Shown here in pieces: positions 1 through 10,560 of a DNA stretch of 64,000 nt. The position numbers were made by a program, and so were the translations under genes. The notes under the pieces are model-generated. The model saw only the letters and a program-made list of their open reading frames with translations. It had not been told where the DNA came from and searched no databases. Source of the stretch: Rhizophagus irregularis (Eukaryota; Glomeromycota; Glomeromycetes; Glomerales; Glomeraceae); NCBI RefSeq assembly GCF_026210795.1, contig NC_089429.1, positions 7,597,001-7,661,000 of the forward strand, in the 5' to 3' direction. Position 1 is the first letter of the stretch. Every line of letters starts with the position of its first letter.

Positions 1-660
1 AAAATTTTAAAATTAGATAGCTTTTAAAAAGATAAATACATTAAGCAAATAAAAAAATTTTCTCAATTTTTTTTGCTGACATAATACAAAATCACATGAC
101 TTAAAATAAATTTGATTGGCTGATGCAATACCTAATGTTAATTAGAATTATGCATAATTTTTTATATATAATTTATTATTTATTATAATTATTTAAAGTA
201 ATTTGATTAAGTATATTATCAGGAACTTTTCTATGGGATTTATATTTTTTTTAGCAAGTTTTCCCAAGATTCCTTTTTGAGAAATAGATATAATATAATT
301 TGTAATAAATAAAAACTACCAAAATTTTTTTTGAATTTTTTTTCAAAATTTTTTTAACAAAGCATGGGTAAGTTTATAAGCTAAAATGATTTATTTGAAT
401 AAGCACTATCAAATGATTATTTTTTTTTTATGTTACACAAAAATCACTTATTCTCAAATTTTTCCCATCATAATAAATTACCCGAACTTCAAACTTATGT
501 AGCACTAGCAAAATTTATTATTTTTTAATCTAACCCGATAAGTTTAAAAGCTCTTGATATGCTTTATTAAAATTATCGGTTAGAATTTTAAAATATTATT
601 TTTTGCTAATGTGACATCTTTTTGAAAATGTCACATTATGACTATAAAATTGGGTTGGTT
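1..660. other. Gene-free AT-rich stretch
   Basis: No open frame longer than a few tens of codons, no splice-bounded frame and no tRNA-like or hairpin structure was seen. It is mostly poly-A/T tracts. Confidence 0.6.
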
Positions 661-2330
661 ATAGAGGTACCGCACTGTAGGAGTATCAAAAATGTCCATA
701 TATGCTATACTAAATATAATTTATTTGAAATGCTGGATAATTTCTTCATACTAATACCCCAATATCCCGTCCTATATAATAGGGATATAAAAAATGTCCA
801 TATATGCTATACTAAATATAATTTATTTGAAATGCGGGATCATTCCTTCATACTAATACCATAATATCCCGTCCTATATAATAGGAGTATAAAAAATGTC
901 CATATATACTATACAAAATATAATTTATTTGAAATGCTGGATAATTTCTTCATGCTAATACCCCAATACCCCGCTCCAACTCATAAGTACTACCATGATT
1001 ATTTTGTCTTTTACGCTAGGATTCCTTGAGTTTGGTTGAGGTAGGCATGGAGTTAAACTGCAATATCAATAAAAATTATTAAGGAATCTTAAAGATGAAA
1101 TTGATAATATTATAATAAGATACTTACATAATAAAAAAAGTGAAAAATTTTTTATGATAAATGCCAATCGAACCCAAAGGTTTCTATTACTTGCTTGTAA
1201 TGGTATAAGTTACGGTTAAACAAGTAGATGCAGAACCTTTAAAGAACGCAGAAAGGTCTTGAACGGATTTGATAGGGTAATTATAGAATAAATTTATTTT
1301 TTAATAAAATTTTAATATGATATACCGGTAAACATTTATTTTGGACATTATTTTTTTTTAAATATTAAACATTTATTTTGGACATATTTTTAAATGTATT
1401 TTTTTTTTTTTTGGAAAAATTTTGAGACTCAAAGTAGCCATATTTAAAAGAAAAATATTGACGCGAATTTTTTTTTTTATCTTTTGTAATAAAAATTATT
1501 AATAAAAAGCCATAAATTTTCTAATAAAAGAAATTTATCATACGTAATTATGGCTTATTAGGTGGCAATGCAGTATGTGCAGTATGATTGATCAATTGAT
1601 CGACCCGTGATTTTTTATCTTGTTGATACCTCTACCCGTCTACCGCACTACTGTATAAGCCATAAAAACAACAGCCTTATCTTGCGTATTTTAGTTTATT
1701 TTGTTTATTCATTATTTAATCCCTATAAAAATTTATTCCGTGTTTTTTTTATTCATATGTTCACGGAATTTAAAGCCTCAAAACTAGGAGATGGATCCGT
1801 TGTTTGAACGGATGTTATTTAGCAGGTAGTCATTAAGCCAATGATCATCTATAATGACAAAATTTTATTTTCGTAATGTTGTAGTAATTGAATATATATA
1901 TGGCGAATCTATTGCTATATACTACTGAAGTAACTGAAAAATACATTTTACAATATAATTCTATCAATATTAAAGCTAGAAATGTGACTTTACTACTATT
2001 AGAATTCTTGAATAGTATAAAATCGAAATAAATTTTATGACCACTGAAAATTCAAACGAATAACGGATCCAGCCTCTACTCAAACCATGAAAATTATCCA
2101 AGTTGCCTTTTAGTTATTTTCCGTAAATCAAAAGTGTGGCTTTATGAGTAGGCGAAACGAATCCGAAATGTTTCATCACCCGCTGAATGAAAAACTCTAA
2201 TTTGGAAATTGCAAACTTGAATGTTTCTTGAGAGTAATTTCACATTTTCACGTGATGATTTGCATCGTTGAACCGATCTAAATTCAGAAGATTCTGAATC
2301 TCCTGGGTTTAGAACTATTTTAACCATAAT
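660..2330. repeat. Dispersed direct repeat A, copy 1
   Basis: About 1.7 kb that reappears in the same orientation and order at 17245-18890. Shared blocks include the tandem array at the left end, a block containing GGCATGG.GT.AAACTG, the stretch around GACGCGAA followed by a T-tract, AATTGATCGACCCG.GATTT, and near the right end ACGGATCCAGCCTCTACTCA. The copies differ by many small indels, so the duplication is not recent. Short open frames inside (for example 2142-2327 minus) are not conserved between copies and are unlikely to be genes. It is probably a degenerate transposable element or a segmental duplication; no transposase was recognised. Confidence 0.8.
679..984. repeat. 102-bp tandem array, 3 copies
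   Basis: The block AATGTCCATATATGCTATAC starts at 691 and 793 and, with one substitution, at 895, giving an exact 102-bp period. Each unit ends with a CCCGTCCTATATAATAGG-like segment. A diverged three-unit version lies at 17256-17486 inside repeat A copy 2. Confidence 0.9.
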
Positions 2331-2535
2331 AAAAATCGAAGCTGACTAAACCGATTTTCAAGAACCGACTCAAGTCGAGTCATCAGTCAATACCTATTAA
2401 GAATTTTGAATTAAGTTTTTTATGTATAAACTTCATTATAGGATATTTTTAAGTCATGTAAAACGTTTATTGATTTAAAAAATTATTCATTATTTAATAT
2501 TATGAAATATGTGTTTATTATTTGAAATTAGATCA

Positions 2536-2720
2536 CTATTACAACTAACAAAAAAATACGCCCTCGATGGTCATATTGTTATGCTGCGCAATTCATTATT
2601 TATACGCGTAAAGGAATTGTTTCAAGTGATTTTTTGCCAAGATCATTATGCTTATGCGTTCGGCTAAGTATCTGTAAATTTTGAATTTGTTATTTTGAAA
2701 AAAAAACTTGCTTAAAATTC
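2536..2720. repeat. Repeat family D, partial copy
   Basis: Carries the family hallmark AATACGCCCTCGATG at 2555, followed by GTCATATTGTTATGC, TTTTTTGCCAAGATCATTATG and CTGTAAATTTTG. Related copies are at 23686-24380, about 24960-25225 and 43966-44606. Confidence 0.65.
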
Positions 2721-3298
2721 TTTCAATTACATTATAATAAATGGAATCCTGACTTTTCTCCGTACTCCCTAATTCCAACCTTCCATTGAAACTGATCTCA
2801 AGTTAAATATCCAAGGCGTCCGGTAGGTACCTACAAAATAAAAGGAACATTAGTAAAATTATACTAATGTTCCTTAAATCTTGTTCTCCACGCTCAACTC
2901 TTACCTAATTGAGATTTTGGTTTCAAAGTGGCGTTCTCATTCCGATTATATTTGTCCCTAGTCTTTGGAAAAAAAGTCGTTTTTTTAATAAAAAAATAAA
3001 AAAATAAAAATAAAAAAACAAAATTATTTTTTTTTCACCTTTTCTTTTCCACCGGCTTAAAAAAACGAAATAAATTTTTTTTTTAAAAAAAAAATAAAAA
3101 TAAAAAAATGATCGATAAAATTTATCAATCTCAAATGGGAATATATCCACTGTTAAAAAGTTCAAAATATAGCGGTTAAACGATATTGGGTATGATATTT
3201 GATGTTGTATAGTTGACAAAAATCTATACAGTCATAGTTTTTTATTTATATAGTTAGCATTTTATCTATACAGTATAGTTTTTTTACACCATACTACA

Positions 3299-3334
3299 GT
3301 ATACAGTATACAACATCGGAGGTATACTGTATAC
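3299..3334. repeat. Perfect 13-bp inverted repeat
   Basis: GTATACAGTATAC at 3299-3311 and its exact reverse complement GTATACTGTATAC at 3322-3334, separated by 10 bases. Further TATACAGTATAG-like words lie just upstream (3265-3280). It could be a palindromic element end or a simple-sequence by-product. Confidence 0.75.
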
Positions 3335-4502
3335 CATACTCAATTAACTATATTATCAATTACACAGGACGGAAGCGGTAAGATCTTTAAGATTTGCGAG
3401 GAGGTACAAGATATTAATCCTAAATATTTCACAATTATTAAAAGAATTTAATACCAACACGTACCTATGAATGCAATTACTCATGAACAATAATCAGACG
3501 AGTACTTAAACATCCAACTTATTCATCACGTTCAACTTCGACCTATCTAACCCAAGTATGAACTACTCATCCAATAAGTATTATTCTGCATTGACATAAA
3601 CTGCCAGTCCGATACCACCCTTATCATAACAGATCATAACATCGATTTCAACTATCAAGGCAAGCTTCTTTCTTGTAACTCATTTGCATGCTCTTTACTT
3701 GAAGTCTTATCCGTTGGAAAAAACCAGTAATCAACTTATTTTTGTTGCTACTTTGATAATGGACTCCAATTATTTTGTTGCTTTAGTATCACTAGCATTA
3801 AGCTCACCCATTTGTGCCCTTGAGTATTAGTAATAAGATGAACAGAAGATATTATTTTAATTCTGGAGTAATTGATCGCGGATTTTAATAACTTTTTGCT
3901 CACGTTTCATTTTCTTGAAAGACGAAAGTGACTGATTTAAAATCGTTGTCGTCATTAATCTCCGTTTTGAACTTTTTTAGTTATTGCTTGGTAAACACTC
4001 GGAATTTCTTCGAGATGATGTTCATCCTTATTTACATCAAATTTTGTAACAGAGCGCTTGCGATCTTTCTTGGTTGTTAATTAATATTGGTTTGTGTTGA
4101 TTGAACATGTAGTAGTTAATAGAATTTGAAGCAGAGTTTTCTTAGTTTTGGAGACCTTGTGATCGATCGCCATTCAGGCATTCACCAAGTTCTTTTTTAA
4201 ATTGGAATTATTATTAGAATTATGAATTTCTATTGTGTTGATTCATAATTATGAAAAGTTTCAGGAAACGTTTATTTATTTATAACTTACATCATTTCCT
4301 TGAATCATCAGATTTTAGATTAAGTTGCTTTTTGCGATCTGAAACCGTTCTTTCCATGCATGAGAAACATCATAATAGTGTTTTCGCATCTGCTAAAGCA
4401 ACTGACTAGCTTGAACAAAAAGCATTAACTAGAAATTAAGGCACAAAAAATAATTACATATAAAAATCCCCTTTTACTAATTAGATACGAATATATCCTA
4501 TT

Positions 4503-4680
4503 TTAAAGGTGGAAAACAAAAAAGCGCGGAGAAACAACACATATAGTTCTAAACCTCCTACTTACTTTAAAGGTGGAAAACAAAAAAGCGCGGAGAAACA
4601 ACACGTATAGGTTCTTAACCTCCTATGATACTTACTTTAAAGGTGGAAAACAAAAAGATACGGAGCGGAGAAAAAACCAT
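4503..4680. repeat. 64-70-bp tandem array, 3 copies
   Basis: TTAAAGGTGGAAAACAAAAA starts at 4503, 4567 and 4637. The first two units continue with GCGCGGAGAAACAACAC and an AACCTCCTA segment. The third degenerates after AAAGATACGGAG. No coding content. Confidence 0.88.
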
Positions 4681-5405
4681 TAGTTATCAGATTAGCACGT
4701 GTACTCGATCAATTTGATTTGTTTGATTTGCCGAGTGTGTGTCACCGACTAAATGGTTATCATAGAATTTGATCTGACATCATCAATCAATTTTCATTTC
4801 AATACATAAAATCCTAGGAAGACAGTAAAGACAGTAAGAAGTGCCTGTGGGGCTGTGGCCGGGCTCCGTCTAGTTTTCCTTAACTACTATCAACCGCCAA
4901 GATTTAAATATGGATTGTTATGTTGTTGCAGCATATAAACATTTTTGCGACAACATTTAAACATAATGAAGTAATGCAGCTCAGGTATTGAAAAGACTCT
5001 TTATTTATTTTGAGTAATTTAATTAATAATTAAATACATTTAAGAATTAAATATTATTTAATGTTTATTTGAATAGATTACATTGAGCTAATTATTTAAT
5101 AAAACTATTACCCCACTTGAACGAATTCGTAATGGTGATAACTATTTACATTTATGGTGATTCATCAGAAAATATTCTGATTTAATTAATATTTACTGAG
5201 ATTTTCGAGTTTTTGGTATAGTTGTGATATTATGCACATAACCCTTTGCTTTCCGGCTTGACTTCATGGTACAGAATCTAATAATTTTGTGAAGCGATCG
5301 AACAAAACAAAAAAACAAATCCAAATTCTGACTAAGATGCTTCACAAAATAAGAAGTAAATCATTGATAATTGAGAACTGAAGGAAAAAACTCGTATGGC
5401 AAGGT
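4681..5405. other. Gene-free stretch
   Basis: No sustained frame. The part near 4820-4870 is unusually G-rich (GTGGGGCTGTGGCCGGGCTC) for this window, but nothing recognisable was found. Confidence 0.5.
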
Positions 5406-5409
5406 ATAT

Positions 5410-5541
5410 GGACGTATATACTGGATTGTTTTGTTTCTCAAGGATAGTGTCGCCCTTTTATTAATCCTGTACACGAATCGGCTCGGATTTATCACCTTCG
5501 CATCGCACGTCCGATGGATTTAATAACAGTTGAACGTAAAC
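5410..5541 (+). pseudogene. Relic fragment of the bromodomain gene
   Basis: About 130 bp closely matches the stretch of the intact gene at 46912-47041 that encodes the bromodomain ZA region (CWRPF/PV and ARPMDL motifs). The match is collinear with few substitutions, but the TGG for Trp165 of the intact gene is TAG here, and homology stops abruptly on both sides. The surrounding DNA does not resemble the rest of that gene. This is a short dispersed copy, probably carried by a duplication or transposition event, and it cannot encode a working domain. Confidence 0.85.
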
Positions 5542-5545
5542 ATTA

Positions 5546-7540
5546 TTCAAAACGACATCAAAGAAAAATGCATGAAAATGCTTATATAATTTTTCCAATT
5601 TCTTTAGCCTCTACTATGTAACACGTAGTAAGAGATACTCTTGATCCACCAAATCTGAGATCAAAAGTGTTTGGTGTGTATCGAGAAAAATTTATGAGTT
5701 GAAGGGTAGTTTATTATAACTCTAGTTACAAGGAGAATTCTAAATAGGAAGTAAAACATTTAAGATTATTGTAAATAATCTGGAGAGATTAGACGAAGTC
5801 GCATAGTATACAAAATTCACTCACAAAATCAATCTATGAGGACAGGAACGATCATTAATAATTCAGATCATCGCTGTACTAAAATTCATCATTAATGATA
5901 TTAGTTACTTTAAGCACTAAATGCTCAATCACTGAAAAGGATGAAGATAAAATTGATGCAACAAATACCGTACACTTCACCTATAGAATAATACTTTTCC
6001 GATCAAGGATTATGAGTATACCTATTTGCTGGGAAATTATATTGGAAAAACAAAGAATTGGGACGTACTATATAGAACGTACACTTTCTCTAAAAAGATG
6101 CAAATAATGATTGGTAATATTTTTTTTCTCACCCATTAGCGAACATGAGATAATAATTAGTATTAAATACATCAAAGAATCTTTACAAGAGCGAAGTAAT
6201 CATGGGAGATTATAGTAATTCAATTGTTGAATGGGATGAAACTTAGAAGACCATAGAGTAGTTACTTCAAAGAAAAGATGGCAACGAGAATTTTATTATG
6301 TGAGGACTTAATCTGAATAAAAGGCTTATATACTATTATATTAGAACGTGATTAGACACGTGAAGATTCACAAAAAAAATATTAATGTGAAAAAAAAATC
6401 AATACAATCAATGCGAAAGAAATCAATATGAAAAAATTCACGCGAATTTTTTTTTAAAAAAAATCAATGATTAAAATAATATAGTAAATATGGTAATGTA
6501 TCGGTAATGGACTGATAGCAGCAGCTTCTAATTCTTTTAACAATCATATATGCACGTTTGGTCTATTTCTTCGGATGCTACATATTACATATTACCAAAT
6601 TGAAAAATGGACGAGAACAAGATCTGAAGGTTTGCCGATTGGCGTTAAAACGTGAAGTAGGAATATTATCATTATCTATTAAAAATGGTATTGGGACAAA
6701 ATAATGGATTTACAAATAATTTATTAAGAGTTTAATTTGAAGGTAATCAATCAATTATTAAGGCAATCTCTGTTTAATTTGGCCTAATCATATAGTAATT
6801 TAACCTATAATAATATTTAAACTAATGATAAAATCTCCTAAGATTAATTTATAATTTCATGCTTCAATTATAGGTTTGCATTTAATACCATCAGAAGAAG
6901 ATCGTGTTGATAATCATCTAACTTGATAATGTGTAAAAGTTGTTCTTTAAATATAAGGAAATGGACCGCCAAAAATAGGGGCAAAAGAATTATCAATTAT
7001 AGAAAAGAAGAAGTTATGAGAGTATCTAATGAAATGGCCGTGGTAGGTTTAAAATATGTATTATTGCGATAGTATAGAAATAAATCATATTTTGATTATA
7101 ATTTTATCTTCAATAACGCGAACAGGTGGATGCATGAGTTCTTCCTACCCCAACAAATCATTATCACCCATCATCAAAGAGAGAATCGTGTCCGACCTAC
7201 ATACAGATGGAACTTGGAAATTACGTGATTAGTCGCACATACGAGCACACGAAAATCAAAAATGATACGAAAATTGATGCGATTAATTACGTTAGAAGTG
7301 AGGATGCTGAGAAAATTGACGATATAAAAATTTAATCATGATAGTGATGAGGAATAGTGAAAGTACGTAATGCAAAATATTTACGAAATTATAAGAATAA
7401 TTATCCTACTCTTCAGAATGTATTTCAATGTTCTAGATATAAGTAAGGATTTGACTAATGATGATCGAAAGGACAATAATATCGATAGGGCAATTTTACA
7501 GTACTTAATCACTAGTACTCACGCCACGAAGGTATGATGG
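5546..7540. other. Degenerate, possibly formerly coding DNA
   Basis: Several stretches (about 5895-6107, 6590-6660, 6880-7030, 7130-7340) have locally balanced composition and short open frames on the plus strand, all broken by stops and frameshifts. No domain could be named. The (60-70 aa) frames are not supported as genes. Confidence 0.35.
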
Positions 7541-7547
7541 TAGAGGA

Positions 7548-7660
7548 ATTGTTACGAAAATTTAATATGAAAGTATTAATAAAAAAAGTTTAATTTGCGT
7601 TAGAAGTTGTGCATTATTTGATCGTAAGGATATGCAGATTGTTTGGCAAACGTCAATTTT
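7548..7660 (+). pseudogene. Gene relic C, copy 1
   Basis: TTACGAAAATTTAATATGAAAGTATTAATAAAAAAA followed by TTTGCGTTAGAAGTTGTGCA matches, on the opposite strand, the better preserved copy at 15366-15445. In that copy the frame reads LRKFNMKVLIKK then ICVRGGALFA. The VRGGALFA string is reminiscent of the C-terminal ATPase region of Hsp70-like proteins (VxRGAxxY), but this is a weak resemblance. Here the frame is interrupted by TAA after the lysine run. Confidence 0.5.
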
Positions 7661-8570
7661 ATGTAATAAAATGAAAAAAATCAAATTTATTAGAGTATAT
7701 ATAATATGTAACAATAAATTTTTATGAAACAAATCGAAAATAAAAATTGTAAATAATAGAAATACAGTAAATGTTATACAATTATAATATTAGAGAGTCA
7801 TTACTTGTTATTGATTATGTTTAAGACGTAAAATTTCTTTTTTTTTTTTAGTAAAACGAGAAATACTTTATTAAATGTATGATAAAGAACATACAAACAT
7901 ATAAAATAAATCAGGACCTATTCGGTACCTCCTTCAATTCCAAAACCTTTATCCATACGATGAAGTTGTTGTACCCTTACCTATTACATGAAGAACAAAA
8001 TGTCTGTATGTAAAAATTAAATTAAGAACTATCGGTTTACCCTTTTCTATCTAACTAAGTTAACACATTCCATCTATACTATCCTATAAACTATAACTAT
8101 CGCGAACCTAAAAATTTTTTTACGTGCAAGCACGTGACTTGAGAATAAAGAAAAGGTTACTACTACCAATCTAAAAAACAAAAATGAGTCTAATACGAAT
8201 CCCACTACTAATTCCGCGTCCATCAGAAGCTCCAGAACGGAAATTTCCGGAAAAAGCTTCTTGAATACTGTACAACATGATCCATCAATTACTTACCCTT
8301 TACAACAACACGTACCCAATATTACGTTAACTGCATTCACAATTTAAGAGTCCCTACGACCCTACCTATGAAGCATGTAAGAAACCTACTACCAGGTTTC
8401 TTTCCCTCACGTCTCTTCTTTACCACTTTCCGTTCTTCTGCACAAGAGGAAGTTCCTGTCTATCACTCATCTATCTTCATTGTTAAGAGGCGAAATCAGC
8501 AAAGGAAGAGATAATCATTCACATATTAAAAAATTTGGATACTTACAGAATACCTCTCACAAACTTTCTT

Positions 8571-8738
8571 TCAACAGTTATATGACATTTCAAAATTGTC
8601 AGATTGAATAAAAGCCTTGAGATGACACTTGGTCGCATCATTATCATCAGTTCTTAAAACTGCTATGATTTCTTTGATCATGTAATCATGAGCCAGACGT
8701 TCTGTAGAATCATGTACGTAGGTAATAGTTGCAGACAT
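8571..8738 (-). CDS. Possible small hypothetical protein (55 aa)
   Basis: A minus-strand frame opening MSATITYVHDSTERLAHDYM and ending at TGA gives 55 residues. The start is preceded by CCCACC, a reasonable eukaryotic context, and composition is more balanced than the flanks. No domain, signal peptide or membrane segment is visible. It may instead be the surviving exon of a longer gene. There is no homologous copy elsewhere in the window to test conservation. Confidence 0.25.
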   Translation of the reverse strand: MSATITYVHDSTERLAHDYMIKEIIAVLRTDDNDATKCHLKAFIQSDNFEMSYNC

Positions 8739-9120
8739 GGTGGGAATTTTGTTAGCAAAATGATGGTAATCAGAATTTTTTTTCTCATGAAAAAAAAAGT
8801 GGCTTCGCAATGATCATTAACCAAATGAGAAATCCATTTTACTAGTTTCACCAATTTTTTTTAAAAAATCAGCCCAATGAAACCAATGAAATGACATAAA
8901 TTTACTTTTACATTTACGAAATAGGTAAGAAAAATAAAATTATATAATATCATATGAAAAAAAAAGATGAAGAAAGAAAAAAAATACTTTTACTTCTAGA
9001 AGTAATTCAAGTAATTTCAAAAAAAAAAAAACTGCAACCCGCGTCGGGTGTAACGGAGGTTAATCTATATTTGGTGTTTTAAACTCATGGTAAAAAAATA
9101 ATAACAAAATTACATGATTT

Positions 9121-9822
9121 AAAATTGTAGGACAAATGGACAATGCGCAGGAAATACAAAATAGGAAAAACATATCAAGTTTTTTATACTACTACGATAA
9201 GATGAGTGATAATCGGAGTTTTAATCAAAGAAAAAAAGCAAATTCAATGAGAGAAAATATTTTAATTAATGTAAGTTTCAGTCATTTTTTTTTAATATGA
9301 TATTTATGATATTTAATGAAAAAAGATATAAATTTTTTTATTCCAGTTTTTTTTTTTTTCAATAAATTCGATAATAAAAATATAATTTATTTCAGCTTTT
9401 AGAATATTTTAATTAAATGTAGTCATTTTTTTTAATATGATATTTTTTTTATTATTTCAATTTTTTTTTCGATAATTTATAATTTTTATAAAAATAAAGG
9501 AGGTTGCAATTTAAACACGAGAAAAAAAATCTATTTTGGATTAAAAGCATGATTTATTTATTTACATCTGAAATTTTGCGTAACATGCGTTAAAAAAAAA
9601 ATATGATTTTATAAAATGAAAAAAATATCGATTCATAAAGACCATGTAGACCACAACCAAAAAAAGAGTATACATTGCAAATGTTTTGTTGATCGATTAC
9701 CTGGGACTGGGGAGTTTATGGGTCACTTTATTTTAAAAAATATAAAAAAAATTGTAACACAAAATATTAGAGGTACAATTGATTACCAAATAGATTAAAG
9801 TTATTGTCTTTACGATAATATA
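9121..9822. repeat. Dispersed direct repeat B, copy 1
   Basis: About 700 bp repeated in the same orientation at 15681-16342. Shared blocks: GACAATGCGCAGGAAATACA at 9139, AAAGGAGGTTGCAATTTAA, TCTGAAATTTTGCGTAACAT, a GACCACAACCAAAAAA-like block, and GGGTCACTTTATTTTAAAAA. A 60-codon frame at 9616-9798 lies inside but is not open in copy 2, so it is not called as a gene. The two B copies bracket the RdRP gene. Confidence 0.8.
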
Positions 9823-10478
9823 CTTCGGAACTATAACATTTTTAAAAAAAAAAGAATTCTGAGCAAATTAACTCAAAAAATTTTAAGGGAAATGATTCTC
9901 CGAAATGTATTAGTAGTTTTCACTGGTTCGGGGACGAAAGAATTTTACGTTCAGATAATAATAAATGTAAAGACAATGATGAAACAAAAAAATTTTATGT
10001 TATTTTCGTAATTTTGATTATTAATTTAATAATTTCGGTGTCCATTGTTCAATATATAAAAGAAACATGTCAGGGTGCAATTCTATAATTAAATTACTAA
10101 AAAAAAATCCTATTTTTAAAGAAATACCAATTATATGAAATATTTCAAATCTCTTGTTAATCTCAAATTTTGATTCGTAATTTTTTTATATTAATTATTT
10201 GTCCATTTTACCTTTTTTTTTGAACTATAATTGAATTTTTTATATTTGATAAACAACAATATTAAACAATAAAATATTAAACAAATTTGTATTATATCTA
10301 AAAAAAAAAATTATTATTTTTTTTTTTAGACCTCTTAATCATTACATTATTATTATTTAATTGAAAAAAAAATCATTCTTTCAAATCGGGTATGATCATC
10401 ATCTCAATACTTAAATATCCCCCGCCTCAAACTCAAAAAAAAAAAAAAAAAAATTAAAAAATTAAAAAATTAAAAATT
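9823..10478. other. Upstream intergenic region of the RdRP gene
   Basis: Highly AT-rich with an A-run near 10436-10453. No gene seen. It presumably contains the RdRP promoter, but no core element can be assigned from sequence alone. Confidence 0.5.
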
Positions 10479-10560
10479 TTATCCACTTTATACACTTTAT
10501 AAAAATTTATCCACTTTATAAAATTTTATTCACTTTATAAAATTTATTCACTTTATCATA
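10479..10560 (+). promoter_or_regulatory. Tandem CCACTTTATA leader repeats before RdRP start
   Basis: Immediately before the RdRP ATG a short degenerate unit (TTATYCACTTTATAAAAT) is repeated about four times. The same word, ACCACTTTATACAT, lies about 40 bases before the ATG of both bromodomain gene copies (near 46420 and 49647). It may mark the transcription start or 5' leader; the regulatory role is inference. Confidence 0.5.

Larger units (their letters stand above)
2331..4500. other. Intergenic, homopolymer- and repeat-rich
   Basis: Contains a fragment of repeat family D (about 2536-2720), A/T homopolymer runs around 2960-3110 and a hairpin at 3299-3334. From about 3360 to 4500 the base composition is more balanced and could be decayed coding sequence, but every frame has frequent stops and no family was recognised. 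Confidence 0.5.

Noticed and set aside
2923-3219. 98-codon minus-strand frame
   Set aside because: Its middle is a lysine/phenylalanine run made from A/T homopolymers; not protein-like.
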